A DNA stretch of 64,000 nt, taken from JAGPCH01 sp039810605. GTDB taxonomy: Bacteria; Bacteroidota; Ignavibacteria; Tepidaquicellales; Tepidaquicellaceae. The translations under genes and the position numbers were made by a program. Below, piece after piece: positions 27,979 to 36,696 of this stretch; position 1 is the first letter of the stretch, and every line of letters begins with the position of its first letter. Location of the stretch: NCBI GenBank assembly GCA_039810605.1, contig JBDHXH010000004.1, positions 1 to 64,000 of the forward strand. The letters are read 5' to 3'. A model generated the notes under the pieces. It saw nothing but the letters and a program-made list of their open reading frames with translations. It did no database searches and was not told the DNA's origin.

Positions 27979-29427
27979 TTACGTCGCATGTGAATACCCG
28001 GGCTTGCCATCGAAATTATATAAATGCTCTGTCTTGATGAAATCGAATCCTGACTCATCAATTTTTTCAAGCAGCGAAAGTATCTGCGAGCGGTTAACTG
28101 TCTCTCCCGGATTCTCCGCAACATACCTGCATCTCCAATGATCGGTGCAGAAAGTTTCGGGATGACCATTCGGCCATACTGCTTCGCCCCGGTTACTTAT
28201 CTGCGTAAGTTTGAGTCCGTCTGATTTTACTTTCTTAAGCAGTTCTCCAAGGTCATCGGCAGAGCCGCTGCTCCAGTCAACAAACACATCCACTCCAACC
28301 AAATCCTTCCTTGCCTTCATGGGCTTCTTGCCATCATTTTTTGCAGGCTCTTTTCTTTCCGTCTTCTTGTATTCAACAGCTTTCAATGTTGCCGGCTTCT
28401 GGCCAAGCCTTGCAACAACTGCGCTTGCAAATTCCTTTGTTCCAACCTTTTCTTTACTTGTTCCTTCCTTAAAAATATCATAAGTGTGAATGCCGTCTTC
28501 AAGAGTCTTCAGCCATGCATTATGAACTTTGGTTGCAATTTCGCTTTGACCGATATGATTAAGCATCATGACTGCTCCAAGCAAAAGACCTGAAGGATTT
28601 GCAAGGTTCTGTCCGGCACGCCGCGGAGCGGAACCGTGAATAGCTTCAAACATCGCAAAGTTATCGCCAATGTTTGAAGAACCCGCAAGTCCAACGGATC
28701 CTGTTATCTGCGCTGCGACATCAGACAGGATATCTCCGTATAAATTTTCCATCACAATCACATCAAAACTCTCCGGCGTGTGCGCCATCTTTGCTGCACC
28801 AATATCTACTATCCACACTTCGCTTTCTATCTGCGGATACTCTTTTGAGATCTCATCATAAACAGTATGAAAAAGTCCGTCAGTTAATTTCATTATGTTG
28901 TCTTTAACAAAACACGTAACCTTTTTCCTGTTGTTCGTAACCGCGTAGTCAAAAGCATATCTGATTATTTTCTCTGAACCCGGCCTGCTGATCAACTTCA
29001 ATCCCTGATATACCTGATCTGTCTGCCTGTATTCAATTCCCGAATAAAGATCCTCTTCGTTCTCCCTCACGATGACAACATCCATTACCGGATGCTTCGT
29101 CGCAACATAAGGATAGTACGACACACAAGGACGAACATTCGCATAGAGTCCAAGTGTTTTTCTCGTAGTTACATTAAGACTCTTATAACCGCCTCCCTGC
29201 GGAGTTGTAATTGGAGCTTTCAAAAAAACTTTTGTCCTTCGGAGTGAATCCCATGCGCCGGGTTCAATACCTGCAGCATTTCCCCGCAAATAAACCTGCT
29301 CTCCTATTTCTATTGTTTCAATGTCAAGCTTTGCTCCAGCTTCTGTTATGATCTTTAAAGTTGCTTCCATTATTTCAGGACCTATACCGTCTCCGTATGC
29401 AACTGTGATTGGTGTGTTCTTAGCCAA
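27979..29427 (-). CDS. icd: Isocitrate dehydrogenase, long form with C-terminal domain
   Basis: A 482-residue enzyme converting isocitrate to 2-oxoglutarate and CO2 with reduction of NAD(P). The N-terminal 335 residues are the beta-decarboxylating dehydrogenase fold: 'VAYGDGIGPEIMEATL', 'LNVTTRKTLGLYANVRPC', 'VIVRENEEDLYSGIEY', 'ENLYGDILSDVAAQI' and 'AIHGSAPRRAGQNLANPSG'. The C-terminal 130 residues ('DVFVDWSSGSADDLGELL', 'CTDHWRCRYV') form the extra domain known from the Thermus-type long isocitrate dehydrogenases. The cofactor preference is not settled by eye. It follows carA on the same strand with an 80-bp gap. Confidence 0.92.
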   Translation of the reverse strand: MAKNTPITVAYGDGIGPEIMEATLKIITEAGAKLDIETIEIGEQVYLRGNAAGIEPGAWDSLRRTKVFLKAPITTPQGGGYKSLNVTTRKTLGLYANVRPCVSYYPYVATKHPVMDVVIVRENEEDLYSGIEYRQTDQVYQGLKLISRPGSEKIIRYAFDYAVTNNRKKVTCFVKDNIMKLTDGLFHTVYDEISKEYPQIESEVWIVDIGAAKMAHTPESFDVIVMENLYGDILSDVAAQITGSVGLAGSSNIGDNFAMFEAIHGSAPRRAGQNLANPSGLLLGAVMMLNHIGQSEIATKVHNAWLKTLEDGIHTYDIFKEGTSKEKVGTKEFASAVVARLGQKPATLKAVEYKKTERKEPAKNDGKKPMKARKDLVGVDVFVDWSSGSADDLGELLKKVKSDGLKLTQISNRGEAVWPNGHPETFCTDHWRCRYVAENPGETVNRSQILSLLEKIDESGFDFIKTEHLYNFDGKPGYSHAT

Positions 29428-29507
29428 GAATTTTACTGTTTATGATTATAATTATGATTAAAGGGGTAACTTGTATGAAATTACAAATATCTGATGTGAT
29501 AAGAAAT

Positions 29508-30620
29508 CTAATTATTGAAATGTCCTGCACTCGCTGTGCTCGCATCAATCATTTCCAAAAAGTCTTTAAACAAATACTTGCTGTCGTGCGGTCCGGGTGA
29601 TGCTTCGGGATGATATTGAACGGACATTACAGGCAGCTCTTTATGACGCAATCCCTCGTTTGTTCCGTCATAAAGATTCGTATGGGTAATTTCAATTAAC
29701 CGCGAGTCCAGACTTTCCGTATCAACTGCGAAGCCATGGTTTTGAGAAGTAATCTCTATCTTGTTGGTCAAATGATTTTTCACAGGATGATTTGCGCCTC
29801 TGTGTCCGAATTTTAATTTGTAAGTTCTTCCTCCAAGCGCAAGAGCAATGAGCTGATGCCCGAGACATATACCAAACACCGGCTTGCCTCTTTCAATTAG
29901 ATGTTTTGTATTTTCAATTCCATATTTCACCGCATCAGGATCACCCGGACCATTGGACAAAAATATTCCGTCGGGATTATATTCAAGAACTTCATTATAA
30001 TCTGTCCGTGCATTGAATACCTTCGCTTCAATGTTGTGTTTCAGAAATTCACGAAGAATGTTTTTCTTCATTCCAAAATCATAAACTGCAATTCTTCGCT
30101 TTACATCTTCACTTCTGACAATGTAACTCTTCTCTGTACTTACGTTTTGCACAAGATCCAATCCTGACATCACCGGCAGGTCTGTGAACATCTCTTTGAT
30201 TTTTCCGGGACCTGCCTTTTCATTGGTAATGATTCCTCGCATTGCACCTTCGCAGCGTATAACTTTTGTGAGTTCACGTGTATCAATTCCGGTAAATCCC
30301 GTAACTTTACTCTCTTTCAAATATTCATCCAGAGACTTCTCTCCTTTAAAGTTACTCCAGGCATCTTCATAATTTCCAACTACAAATCCGCTTACCTGTA
30401 CCTCCGAAGATTCGATGTCGTCTGAATTAACTCCGTAATTTCCAATCAAAGGATAAGTCATCACAACAATCTGACCTGCATAAGACGGATCGGTAAGAAT
30501 TTCCTGGTAACCCGTAAGCGAAGTATTAAAAACAACTTCTCCGCTTGACACGCTTTCATATCCGAAAGTAAGTCCATCGTAAACCTTGCCGTTCTCTAAG
30601 ATTAGTCTGCCCTTCCGCAA
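29508..30620 (-). CDS. carA: Carbamoyl-phosphate synthase small (glutaminase) subunit
   Basis: A 370-residue protein that hydrolyses glutamine and channels ammonia to CarB for carbamoyl phosphate, feeding pyrimidine and arginine synthesis. The N-terminal domain has 'GEVVFNTSLTGYQEILTDPSY' (given in part: GEVVFNTSLTGYQE) and 'GFTGIDTRELT'. The class I glutamine amidotransferase domain has Cys252 in 'FGICLGHQLIALALGG' and the His337/Glu339 pair in 'QYHPEASPGPHDS', so the catalytic triad is complete. carB is not in the window. The S9 peptidase gene lies 39 bp upstream on the same strand. Confidence 0.97.
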   Translation of the reverse strand: MRKGRLILENGKVYDGLTFGYESVSSGEVVFNTSLTGYQEILTDPSYAGQIVVMTYPLIGNYGVNSDDIESSEVQVSGFVVGNYEDAWSNFKGEKSLDEYLKESKVTGFTGIDTRELTKVIRCEGAMRGIITNEKAGPGKIKEMFTDLPVMSGLDLVQNVSTEKSYIVRSEDVKRRIAVYDFGMKKNILREFLKHNIEAKVFNARTDYNEVLEYNPDGIFLSNGPGDPDAVKYGIENTKHLIERGKPVFGICLGHQLIALALGGRTYKLKFGHRGANHPVKNHLTNKIEITSQNHGFAVDTESLDSRLIEITHTNLYDGTNEGLRHKELPVMSVQYHPEASPGPHDSKYLFKDFLEMIDASTASAGHFNN

Positions 30621-30659
30621 CTTAATTCCTGAAGTTTAAGAAGTTCATAAAATTTTTCT

Positions 30660-32531
30660 TCATCTTAAATACTTATCCAGAAATTTTATCTTCGCTTCAA
30701 ATACTTTTATCTGGTTTGATACTTTACTGTAGCCATGTCCCTCATCTTCAAGCAAAATATATTCAACAGGTTTTTTCTTTTCTTTAAGCTTATTCACAAT
30801 TTGTTCAGATTCGGCTTCCACAACTCTCGGATCATGTTTGCCCTGAACTACCAGCAGCGGGCATTGAATATTATCCACAAAATTTATCGGAGACCTTTCG
30901 TATAGCATGTCTTTATCATCTTCGGCATTTCCAATAAGCGCCTCAATACCTTTCTTCCAGTGTTCCGGAACTGAATTGAGAAATGTAAATAAATTTGCAG
31001 GACCAAATATGTCAATCGCACATTTCCATATTTCCGGAGCTTTTGTAATGCAAGTCAAACACATATATCCTCCAAAACTTCCACCGACAACCGCAATTTT
31101 TTTTGGATCTACGTAACCCGTGGTCTTCAAATATTCAACACTGCCGAGGACATCTTTAAATTCATTTCCTCCCCAATCTCTGTAAATCATTTTCTGAAAT
31201 GTCTTGCCATAACCGGTGCTTCCCCTGAAGTTCGGCGCAATCACAATGTATCCCGCGTTGACCATTACCTGAACATACTTGCTGAAGTTATGCATCTCCT
31301 GATGCTCCGGTCCGCCATGAGGCCAGACAATCCCCGGATTCTTCCCGTCCTTCTTAAGACCCTTAGGAATATAAAGAAGTGCATGTATCTTCAGCCCGTC
31401 AAAGCTCTTGTAAAAAATATCGTGAGGTTTCGTTAATCCCTTTTCCGATACTCCGCCAACGAATGAATTTGTAATCTGCGTCCTCTTTTGCTTTTTCAAA
31501 TCATAAACAAAGATGTCTCCCGGATTCAACGGACTATCGCATATATAAAAAAACTTCTTATCGTCTTTTGAAAATTGAAGATTGTAGTAGTTTCCTTTCG
31601 GGAGCTTCAACTTATTAATTTTTCCCGTCTTCAGATTCAAGATGCGCGGTGTGCTGCTACCGTTAATGTTCTCCGTGAAAATTATTTTCTCATAATCATG
31701 AGAAAGTTTATAACTTGTTATGTCCCAGCTTTCCTTAATGATCCACTTCGATTTCTTCTTTTTAATGTCATAATACTTCATGCCTTTGAATTCGCGCCCT
31801 TCATCGGATACATAGTAAAATCCCTTGCCTCGTTTATCAAAGCAAACACCGCCGTTGAAAACATTCACCTCTATGTCATGCTCCGTGATATTCAATAATG
31901 ATTTGTCCTTCGTATCGAGTAGCAAGATATCAATGTTAATATTTCCGTAGAATTTCATGAACGAAATATACCTTTCGTCATTGCTCCACGCTTCTGCATG
32001 TGTTGGATAATGATCGTCAAAATTCATGACGGAAGTATTTTTTCCCGTAGCAAGATCCTGAATGAAAATATCGAAGTTGTACTTCAGCCTCTTGTTGCTG
32101 GAAAATAAAAACTTTGTCCCCTTCTTATTGAATTGGTGGAAGAAACATTGAGAGTCCTCGAATCCTTTAGAAAGATGCTCAACATCTCCCCCTTCATCCG
32201 GCATTCTGTATATCTGCAGGTTTTCGTTTCCGCTTAAGTCGCTTAGGAAAATCAGTTCCTTCGATTTTGGATTGTGGTAAACTGCTTTTACGGAATCGCT
32301 CCATGTGGAAATCTGATCCGTCCAGCCCCCGCTGCTTGGAACCGCCCATATCTGCGGCGTCCCCGATGTATTGGTGATGTAGAAAATCGTCTTGTCGTTT
32401 GAAGACGTTGTGAACCCGAAAATAGTTCTGATGGAGAAAAATTTTCCTACGGGATATCTTTGTATTTTAGCCAATGAAATCTCCGAAATAGATTTATGAA
32501 GTTTGAATTGTTTCGTTAAGCCCTTTTTCAA
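30660..32531 (-). CDS. S9 family peptidase (acylaminoacyl/dipeptidyl peptidase type)
   Basis: A 623-residue protein with an N-terminal beta-propeller (WD40-like/PD40 repeats, about residues 30-360) and a C-terminal alpha/beta-hydrolase. The nucleophile is Ser485 in 'VVGGSFGGYMCLTC'; the Asp is in 'VVQGKHDPRVVEAES' and the His in 'EDEGHGYSK', so the triad is complete. The hydrolase opens with 'GIVWPHGGPEHQE'. No signal peptide is seen, so it probably acts on short peptides in the cytoplasm. Same-strand spacing with carA (39 bp) suggests co-transcription; no functional link is evident. Confidence 0.93.
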   Translation of the reverse strand: MKKGLTKQFKLHKSISEISLAKIQRYPVGKFFSIRTIFGFTTSSNDKTIFYITNTSGTPQIWAVPSSGGWTDQISTWSDSVKAVYHNPKSKELIFLSDLSGNENLQIYRMPDEGGDVEHLSKGFEDSQCFFHQFNKKGTKFLFSSNKRLKYNFDIFIQDLATGKNTSVMNFDDHYPTHAEAWSNDERYISFMKFYGNINIDILLLDTKDKSLLNITEHDIEVNVFNGGVCFDKRGKGFYYVSDEGREFKGMKYYDIKKKKSKWIIKESWDITSYKLSHDYEKIIFTENINGSSTPRILNLKTGKINKLKLPKGNYYNLQFSKDDKKFFYICDSPLNPGDIFVYDLKKQKRTQITNSFVGGVSEKGLTKPHDIFYKSFDGLKIHALLYIPKGLKKDGKNPGIVWPHGGPEHQEMHNFSKYVQVMVNAGYIVIAPNFRGSTGYGKTFQKMIYRDWGGNEFKDVLGSVEYLKTTGYVDPKKIAVVGGSFGGYMCLTCITKAPEIWKCAIDIFGPANLFTFLNSVPEHWKKGIEALIGNAEDDKDMLYERSPINFVDNIQCPLLVVQGKHDPRVVEAESEQIVNKLKEKKKPVEYILLEDEGHGYSKVSNQIKVFEAKIKFLDKYLR

Positions 32532-32766
32532 AGATAATGCTTTTGAGATTCTCTTTTTAGTCTAATACCAAATTATGGGATTTGTTAAATTCACTGAATC
32601 AGCGAATACACATAGATAATTTTAACACCGAATGAATTTCCCGCCATGATTGCTATTAATTTTATGAAAAATAAATTAGCATAACAGAGCAGTGCAGTTT
32701 CTATCTTTGTTCCGGATTTATTATCTTTAACTAAAACTCTCTAAAAAATTAATTTTCGGATCATAC

Positions 32767-33513
32767 ATGAAAAAAATATTCTTCGTTGCATTTGCCTTGT
32801 TCTTTTCAACTCACCTGATTTACTCTCAAACGATGAGCATTACCTACAAATCAATTTCACAAAATGAATCATCACTGAATGATTCAGTCACGGCAATTTA
32901 TCCTCAAGTTGATTTCGGACCCGAAGCTCTGATGGGCATCCGGGGTATCGCACAGGATATAAATACTTCACTCGATACACTGGTCAAAGAAATGATAAAA
33001 CGATTTGACGGTGAAGTTTTTTTGCTTGACGATAAGAACGTTAACGGAATGGGCAGTATGCTTGAAATTACAAGCACGGCAAATATCTCCGGAGGAACTT
33101 TGTTAAGTGTTCAGATCTCTGAATTCAAAAATCTTTCCGGTAATGCCCACCCTCTTACAACTATAACTACATTTAATTACAGCATAACTTCAGTCGGAAT
33201 ATTGAATATGTCAAATCTCTTCCTGAAGGATTCGGATTATCTTAACTATGTTTCAGACTTTTCCATCAATGAATTGCGGATAAGAGCAAAGAAGGAAGGA
33301 TATGAGAATATTGACGACATGATTACATCGGGAGCATCTGCGAAGCAGGAGAACTTTACAAACTGGCTCATACATAACGACAGCCTGGAAATCATTTTTA
33401 ATCCTTATCAGGTTGCCCCTTATGTCTTCGGGATACAGTCTGTTACAATTTCATTAAGCAGTATGCTTATTATGATTGACCCAAAAGGACCGCTGAATTA
33501 TATGTTCAGATAA
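32767..33513 (+). CDS. Secreted DUF4163/DUF3298 (RsiV-like) protein
   Basis: A 248-residue protein with a signal peptide (MKKIFFVAFALFFSTHLIYS). The middle part has 'NLSGNAHPLTTITTFNYSI', the DUF4163/PdaC-type motif (normally Y.GGAH.......N). The C-terminal part has 'ENFTNWLIHNDSLEIIF' and 'PYQVAPYVFGIQSVTISL', the DUF3298 signature 'Y.VAPYA.G'. RsiV of Bacillus, which has these domains, binds lysozyme, but RsiV is an anti-sigma factor with a cytoplasmic part absent here. The role of this stand-alone exported form is unknown. It is a single-gene unit followed directly by a heptamer repeat array. Confidence 0.8.
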   Translation: MKKIFFVAFALFFSTHLIYSQTMSITYKSISQNESSLNDSVTAIYPQVDFGPEALMGIRGIAQDINTSLDTLVKEMIKRFDGEVFLLDDKNVNGMGSMLEITSTANISGGTLLSVQISEFKNLSGNAHPLTTITTFNYSITSVGILNMSNLFLKDSDYLNYVSDFSINELRIRAKKEGYENIDDMITSGASAKQENFTNWLIHNDSLEIIFNPYQVAPYVFGIQSVTISLSSMLIMIDPKGPLNYMFR

Positions 33514-33522
33514 ATGCAGAAT

Positions 33523-33600
33523 GGCAGTCGGTAGTCGGCAGTCGGTAGTCGGCAATCGGCAAATCGGCAGTCGGCAATATATTCTGCCGATTGCCGACTG
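33523..33600. repeat. Heptamer tandem array (GGCAGTC type) ending in a hairpin
   Basis: Seven-base units in tandem: GGCAGTC, GGTAGTC, GGCAGTC, GGTAGTC, GGCAATC, one 8-base unit GGCAAATC, GGCAGTC, then GGCAAT. The last part folds back: CAGTCGGCAAT (33568-33578) is complementary to ATTGCCGACTG (33590-33600) across an 11-base loop. It lies between two convergent genes, 10 bp after the stop of the plus-strand one. There is no spacer-repeat structure, so it is not CRISPR. Confidence 0.85.
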
Positions 33601-33647
33601 ACAATGTTAAATATACGTCAATTCTATATCGTGCCAATTGAACATAG

Positions 33648-34520
33648 TTACGAGTAAGAGACCGTTCTCTGGTGAAGAGTAATGGAAATGATTCCACCTG
33701 CGCTCACGAGAATTATTCCTGCAATCTCCATCGTTCCGGGAATGTGATCAAATATCAGCCAATCAAATATTCCCGTAAAGACAATCAAAGAAAAATTGAG
33801 CGGCGAAAGTTTTACCGCATCGGCGATCTTGTATGAATATTGAAGCAGCGCAAGATAACTAACGAATAGGATTCCCGACAATATTCCGTAAATCAAAGTG
33901 GCTGTCGCAGGAAGGTGCTGGCTGCTGAATGCAAATGGCGCAGTCATTATTACTGCTATCAGGGAATAATAGAACACAACCGAAATCAACGAATCCGATT
34001 TTGCAAGGATCCTCAAAGCGACATATCCTATGGCAAGAAAAATCCCCGACGCAAGTCCGAACATGTCACCAATTTTTAGGAATCCCTCTGCAGTTGGATC
34101 GAGTATTAATATGATTCCGATAAAACCGACAAGAATTCCTCTCCATACTCTTTCATCAACTTTTACCTTCAGCCAGATGAGCGTTATTTTCGGGATGAAC
34201 AGCGGAGTGGTATTGTTCAGAAGCACAGCATTGACAAGCGGAATTCTTGTTACCGCAAGAGAGTAACACGTGAAAGCAAGCACGCCTGTTACTCCTCTGA
34301 TGATTTGAAATCTTAGCTTGTTTGTTCTTAACTCGCTGAATCTTTCCCGTGAGGCGAATGCGGATGCAATCAAAAGAGAAGTACTGAACTGAATAAAAAG
34401 AACCTGTGGTATTGGAGTTCCTGCAACAGTCTCGAGTTTAATAAACAGACTTACTGTTGCAAGAAACAGAAATGAAAGTAATGCTGCTCCTGCGGCTTTG
34501 ATTGACTGGCCCGGTTTCAT
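33648..34520 (-). CDS. EamA/DMT-family membrane transporter
   Basis: A 290-residue protein with ten hydrophobic helices arranged as two EamA repeats (about 10-140 and 155-285). Typical marks are 'TRIPLVNAVLLNNTTPLFI' in the first half and 'LSPLNFSLIVFTGIFDWLIFDHIP' (given in part: LSPLNFSLIVFTGIFDW) in the second. Family members usually export small metabolites such as amino acids or riboflavin, or import nucleotide precursors; substrate unknown. Its start overlaps the stop of the GNAT gene by ATGA, so the two are coupled. Confidence 0.88.
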   Translation of the reverse strand: MKPGQSIKAAGAALLSFLFLATVSLFIKLETVAGTPIPQVLFIQFSTSLLIASAFASRERFSELRTNKLRFQIIRGVTGVLAFTCYSLAVTRIPLVNAVLLNNTTPLFIPKITLIWLKVKVDERVWRGILVGFIGIILILDPTAEGFLKIGDMFGLASGIFLAIGYVALRILAKSDSLISVVFYYSLIAVIMTAPFAFSSQHLPATATLIYGILSGILFVSYLALLQYSYKIADAVKLSPLNFSLIVFTGIFDWLIFDHIPGTMEIAGIILVSAGGIISITLHQRTVSYS

Positions 34521-35095
34521 TTTACGAATCTATACATTAACACGCTGTCAATGTACGTGCCATCGCTAAGCTTCATATCCTTTGGACATCTCCCCTCTTC
34601 GACAAAACCAAGTTTTTTATACAATGTTTGTGCTCGATGATTTGTTGAGAAAACCGAAAGCGTAATTTTTTCTATCAGCGGATTTTTTTCTCCCCATTCA
34701 ATCAGTGTGCTCAACAACATGCGCCCGATTCCGATTTCTCTGAATTCCTTTAATATGAACATGGAGAACATACCCGAATGAGAGGTTCTTCTGAATCCTC
34801 CCCTGCGAAATTCGAGAAAGCCTGCGACTGTATTTTCAATTTCAGCAACAATATATAAGCATCCCTTATCATGAAGATAATTCTGAATGTTCCTGGACTC
34901 TCCGTCCAGAGTATAATTTGCTTCGTCGGATTCTCTTAGCATAAACAGTCCTTCAGCAATTACACTCCTGTTAATGCCGATAGTTTGCTTCGCATCCCAT
35001 GACATCGCATTGCGTATGGTAACATCCTTACCGTTTTTAGACTTAAAGATTCTTTTTTCAATTTCCGACATTGAGGATGATTTAGTTCCATGCAC
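34517..35095 (-). CDS. GNAT-family N-acetyltransferase
   Basis: A 192-residue protein (184 if the in-frame ATG at 35071 is used, which begins MSEIEKRIFKSKNGKD). It has the GNAT acetyl-CoA site 'EFREIGIGRMLLSTLIEWG' (the R/Q-x-x-G-x-G/A loop reads REIGIG) and 'LSVFSTNHRAQTLYKKLGFVEEGRC', the usual final strand and helix (given in part: NHRAQTLYKKLGF). The acceptor could be an amino acid, antibiotic, polyamine or protein; not determinable. It lies between the PhoH gene (21 bp upstream) and the EamA exporter (4-bp overlap), forming a likely three-gene unit. Confidence 0.85.
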   Translation of the reverse strand: MHGTKSSSMSEIEKRIFKSKNGKDVTIRNAMSWDAKQTIGINRSVIAEGLFMLRESDEANYTLDGESRNIQNYLHDKGCLYIVAEIENTVAGFLEFRRGGFRRTSHSGMFSMFILKEFREIGIGRMLLSTLIEWGEKNPLIEKITLSVFSTNHRAQTLYKKLGFVEEGRCPKDMKLSDGTYIDSVLMYRFVK

Positions 35096-35116
35096 AAACT
35101 ATACTGTCTCGTCAGT

Positions 35117-36454
35117 CTACAATAAATTGCTTGCTAATTCTGCGAGTTCGGATCTTTCTCCTTTTAATAAATTCACATGAGCGTATAGTTTTTGTCCTTT
35201 GAAATGTTCAATCAGATATGAAAGGCCGTTAGACTGCGAGTCGAGATAGGGATGATCAATCTGATAAATGTCTCCCGTAAAGACAAGCTTCACGCCTTCA
35301 CCCGCACGTGTAATAATAGTTTTCACTTCATGGGGAGTCAGATTCTGCGCTTCATCAACTATGAAAAAAATTCTTTGCAGGCTTCTTCCGCGAATATAGC
35401 TCAATGGCTCGATGACAAGTTTCTCATCCTTAATCATTTGATTGATCTGCTGATACTGTTTGTCGGTTTCGCTGTATTGATCCTGAATTACTTTAATATT
35501 ATCCCAAACGGGCTGCATATAAGGAGCAAGTTTGTCCTCGATATCACCCGGAAGATAACCAATGTCTTTATTGCTTAGCGGTACAATAGGACGTGCAACG
35601 TAAATTTGTCTGAAGTTCCTCTTAACATGAAGAGCTGATGCTATTGCAAGCAATGTCTTGCCCGTCCCTGCTTTTCCCGTCAGTGATACAAGAGGTATGT
35701 TATCATTCGTCAGCGCATCCACCGCAAAGGTTTGCTCTGCATTCCTTGACTTAATACCGTAAATGTCGTTCTTGTCAACTCTTCGCATCGCTTCCTTTAT
35801 GGGATCATAGTGAGCTAATACCGAGCGAGATGTATTGCGAAGTATAAAAAATTTATTAGGCTGAATTTCTCCTTTAATTTTTTTCACAACATCTTTAAGC
35901 GGCACTTCATAAGGCGGCTGATAGAGCTTGACGAGGATATCATCGCTGAAGTTTTCAATGATTTCCTTTCCGCTGTATAGTTCCTCGACATTGCTAATGC
36001 GGTCGGTGGTATAATCTTCCGCGGGAATTCCGAGTGCCTTTGCCTTCATGCGGAGATTTACATCTTTCGTAACAAGGATGATCGAACGCTTCTTGTCACT
36101 CTTCTGAACTTCAAGAGCGCTGCTTAATATTCTGTGGTCAGGTGTATCATCTTTAAAAATTTCTTTTATCTCGTCGCTAAGGCCGCGAGAAATTGCTATA
36201 CGTACTTTGCCTCTGCCTTTGCCGAGTGAAACACCGCCGTTGAACAATGCAGAACCTGTCATTGTATCGAGTGTCCGCGCAAATTCGCGCGCATTCAGAT
36301 TAATAACCTGACTACCCCGCTTGAAATGATCCAGCTCTTCAATCACGGTAAGAGGAATTACGATGTCGTTTTCTTTGAACTGAAGTATGCAGGATGAGTC
36401 GTGAAGAATTACGTTAGTATCGAGTATAAAAACTTTGGTGGATTTTTTTGCCAT
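35117..36454 (-). CDS. PhoH-family ATPase with N-terminal PIN domain (YlaK/PhoH2 type)
   Basis: A 445-residue protein combining a PIN ribonuclease-like domain (residues 1-150; acidic residues Asp12 in 'FILDTNVILHDS', Glu40/Asp42 and Asp106) with a PhoH RNA helicase/ATPase domain (about 215-445). Walker A GKAGTGKT is at 260-267, and the Walker B-like 'FFIVDEAQNLTPHEVKT' and 'VFTGDIYQIDHP' follow. Proteins with this architecture are RNA-unwinding and cutting enzymes implicated in RNA turnover. Complete catalytic motifs. It heads the PhoH-GNAT-EamA unit; the 242 bp upstream (36455-36696) hold no gene or clear signal that I can see. Confidence 0.92.
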   Translation of the reverse strand: MAKKSTKVFILDTNVILHDSSCILQFKENDIVIPLTVIEELDHFKRGSQVINLNAREFARTLDTMTGSALFNGGVSLGKGRGKVRIAISRGLSDEIKEIFKDDTPDHRILSSALEVQKSDKKRSIILVTKDVNLRMKAKALGIPAEDYTTDRISNVEELYSGKEIIENFSDDILVKLYQPPYEVPLKDVVKKIKGEIQPNKFFILRNTSRSVLAHYDPIKEAMRRVDKNDIYGIKSRNAEQTFAVDALTNDNIPLVSLTGKAGTGKTLLAIASALHVKRNFRQIYVARPIVPLSNKDIGYLPGDIEDKLAPYMQPVWDNIKVIQDQYSETDKQYQQINQMIKDEKLVIEPLSYIRGRSLQRIFFIVDEAQNLTPHEVKTIITRAGEGVKLVFTGDIYQIDHPYLDSQSNGLSYLIEHFKGQKLYAHVNLLKGERSELAELASNLL

Positions 36455-36696
36455 TTAATTGCGTTGATTAAAAATCTAGATTCGAAAGCGAGCTAATATA
36501 AATTTTATTATGATTATTTTAAATGAAGGAGTTTAGGGAAGCGAGACTAAGAAATTCACTTTTTATATTTTTATCGAAGTGGAAATGCGATTGACAACTT
36601 AGGTAAAAGTTTCAATAACGATAGAATCGTGGGCCGGAATTAGTTAAGACAGACATTCATTGGAAAACCGTAGAAAATTTAAACAAGAAAAAGAAA

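Noticed and set aside
33523..33600. Possible CRISPR or att-site remnant
   Set aside because: The period is 7 bp with no spacers, and no integrase or tRNA gene is nearby.
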